From the NCBI RefSeq assembly GCF_015557635.1, contig NZ_JADNOP010000005.1:124001-188000 (forward strand): a stretch of DNA of 64,000 bases. The letters run 5' to 3'. Below are positions 63,400 to 64,000 of this stretch, in pieces. Made by a program: the position numbers and the translations under genes. Numbering within the stretch: the stretch's first letter is position 1; the number at the start of each line of letters is the position of its first letter. The stretch comes from Fusicatenibacter saccharivorans. Its GTDB lineage: Bacteria > Bacillota > Clostridia > Lachnospirales > Lachnospiraceae. The notes under the pieces are model-generated. The model did not search any database. It had not been told where the DNA came from and was given only the letters and a program-made list of their open reading frames with translations.

Positions 63400-63431
63400 A
63401 AAAAAGCAGATATACGTGGAGGTATATCTGC
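63400..63431 (-). terminator. Riboswitch-controlled terminator upstream of thiM
   Basis: On the minus strand GCAGATATAC (63431-63422) pairs perfectly with GTATATCTGC (63415-63406) around a 6-base loop, followed by TTTTTT. It lies between the TPP aptamer and thiM, so TPP binding probably favours early termination. Confidence 0.85.
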
Positions 63432-63445
63432 AGAAAATGTGCATA

Positions 63446-63545
63446 TCGTATCTCCCTACGTTGGCATTACCCAAATCAGGTTCAGGGTCTAGGAGATGCA
63501 TCCTACTCTCAGCCCGCTTCGCACGCGAGCTCCCCTTTGCTTTCT
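63446..63545 (-). promoter_or_regulatory. TPP riboswitch (THI box)
   Basis: Read on the minus strand, the conserved aptamer blocks appear in order: GGGGAGCTCGCG, GGGCTGAGAG, a variable P3 stem, ACCCTGAACCTGAT, GGGTAATGCC and CGTAGGGA. These are the pyrimidine-sensing CTGAGA loop and the pyrophosphate-sensing half. Its 5' end coincides with the predicted transcription start from 63553-63581. It controls thiM-thiE-thiD-thiC by termination. Confidence 0.93.
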
Positions 63546-63552
63546 GCAGACA

Positions 63553-63581
63553 ATTATATACGCATAAAAACAATTGTGCAA
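63553..63581 (-). promoter_or_regulatory. Promoter of the thi operon
   Basis: On the minus strand TTGCAC (63581-63576) and a perfect TATAAT (63558-63553) are spaced by 17 bases. The start site would fall near 63546, the first bases of the TPP aptamer. Confidence 0.75.
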
Positions 63582-63702
63582 GAGAAAAACGGAAGATTTT
63601 AAAAAAATTCAGAAAAATAAAAAAGACATGCAAAATATTGGAAATGTAATGTTATTTGGGTTGAAAGAGAAAATAATATCAGCGTAAAATGAAGTATAAA
63701 AT

Positions 63703-63876
63703 ATGCGTGGAAGTCATGGACGTGATGATGCCGCCTCCATTCCGATTTTCGCCATGAGCGCCAACGCCTTTGTTGAAGACCGGCAGGCCGCAAAAGAGGC
63801 CGGCATGGACGTACATATCGCAAAGCCGATTGATGCGGAATTACTGAAAAAGAAAATTGCAGAGTATTGCAGGTGA
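63703..63876 (+). pseudogene. Relic: C-terminal part of a response-regulator receiver domain
   Basis: A 57-codon frame reads ...SIPIFAMSANAFVEDRQAAK... and ...DVHIAKPID..., the beta4 to alpha5 part of a CheY-like receiver domain of the type found at the end of hybrid histidine kinases. The switch serine (AMSANAF) and conserved lysine (AKPID) are kept. The acidic pocket and phosphate-accepting aspartate, which lie upstream in intact domains, are missing, and no such frame precedes it. The ATG has no ribosome site. It is best explained as the remnant of a deleted gene, followed by that gene's original terminator. Confidence 0.7.
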
Positions 63877-63884
63877 AAAGAAGT

Positions 63885-63925
63885 GCCCCTGCCCGGCATC
63901 TGATGTGTGCCGGGCAGGGGCTTTT
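63885..63925. terminator. Terminator after the receiver relic
   Basis: GCCCCTGCCCGGCA (63885-63898) pairs perfectly with TGCCGGGCAGGGGC (63908-63921), followed by TTTT. Convergent genes lie on both sides. Confidence 0.85.
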
Positions 63926-63937
63926 GATGTGCGAATT

Positions 63938-64000
63938 TTATTTTTCTTCCTCCGGGTACGTATAGCCCCAGGTTCTGCGGAAGGAGGTCATCAGATCCAT
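63938..64000 (-). CDS. C-terminal end of an unidentified protein (partial)
   Basis: On the minus strand the last 20 codons visible read MDLMTSFRRTWGYTYPEEEK and then TAA. The frame enters from the right edge. The family cannot be recognised from this short tail. Confidence 0.45.
   Translation of the reverse strand: MDLMTSFRRTWGYTYPEEEK

Noticed and set aside
1-64000. tRNA or rRNA genes, CRISPR arrays, prophage, or defence islands
   Set aside because: No cloverleaf-type sequence, regularly spaced repeats, phage structural genes or known defence proteins were recognised by reading; a dedicated tRNA search would settle the first point.

Overview
The window looks like a chromosomal segment of a spore-forming, Gram-positive anaerobe of the class Clostridia, most likely family Lachnospiraceae. 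The grounds are the gene order ftsZ-spoIIGA-sigE, a mraZ-rsmH-ftsL-pbp-pbp-mraY-murD-ftsW-murA-divIB division cluster, a meso-DAP-type MurE, a dimeric-type glycyl-tRNA synthetase, a PrpC/PrkC signalling pair, and gut-type glycoside hydrolases. Genus is not assigned; this is inference from gene content and protein style, not from a search.

Layout. (1) 1-9.1 kb: the tail of an Lrp/AsnC-like regulator, alanine racemase (alr), a three-gene polar amino-acid ABC importer, purB, then purA with an uncharacterised lipoprotein and glycyl-tRNA synthetase. (2) 9.1-10.2 kb: an isolated carbamate kinase on the minus strand, sharing a short intergenic region with the next operon. (3) 10.2-24 kb: a long, tightly packed operon murE-priA-def-fmt-yugP-rsmB-rlmN-prpC-prkC-rsgA-rpe-thiN linking wall synthesis, replication restart, N-terminal formyl/deformylation, rRNA modification, Ser/Thr kinase signalling and ribosome assembly. 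(4) 24-26.3 kb: ychF, a candidate structured RNA or IS200/IS605-like relic, and lgt. (5) 26.4-39.9 kb: the division and cell wall cluster in transcription blocks starting at mraZ, mraY and ftsZ. (6) 40-41.6 kb: the sporulation pair spoIIGA-sigE behind a promoter with a Spo0A-like site. (7) 41.7-59.5 kb: an accessory carbohydrate region with GH27, AraC regulator, NSS transporter, GH3, LacI regulator, GH13, GH31 and glycerol kinase. Between the sugar genes lie a small membrane protein, a degenerate sigma-70-like protein, a Dabb protein, a MITE-like repeat and a large membrane-anchored orphan. (8) 59.6-63.6 kb: a minus-strand thiamin operon thiM-thiE-thiD-thiC under a TPP riboswitch with its own intrinsic terminator. 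(9) 63.7-64 kb: a receiver-domain relic and the end of an unidentified minus-strand gene.

Most of the window is conserved housekeeping sequence. The points most worth a second look are: the pseudoknotted segment between ychF and lgt, with a 24-nt block repeated behind thiC; the TA-flanked MITE at 50.4 kb and its relatives; a sigma-70-like protein without region 4; a class B PBP whose KTG motif reads KTA; the overlapping divergent GH27/AraC promoters; and a promoter embedded in the thiN terminator. No clearly new multi-gene system (defence, CRISPR, prophage or biosynthetic cluster) was seen.
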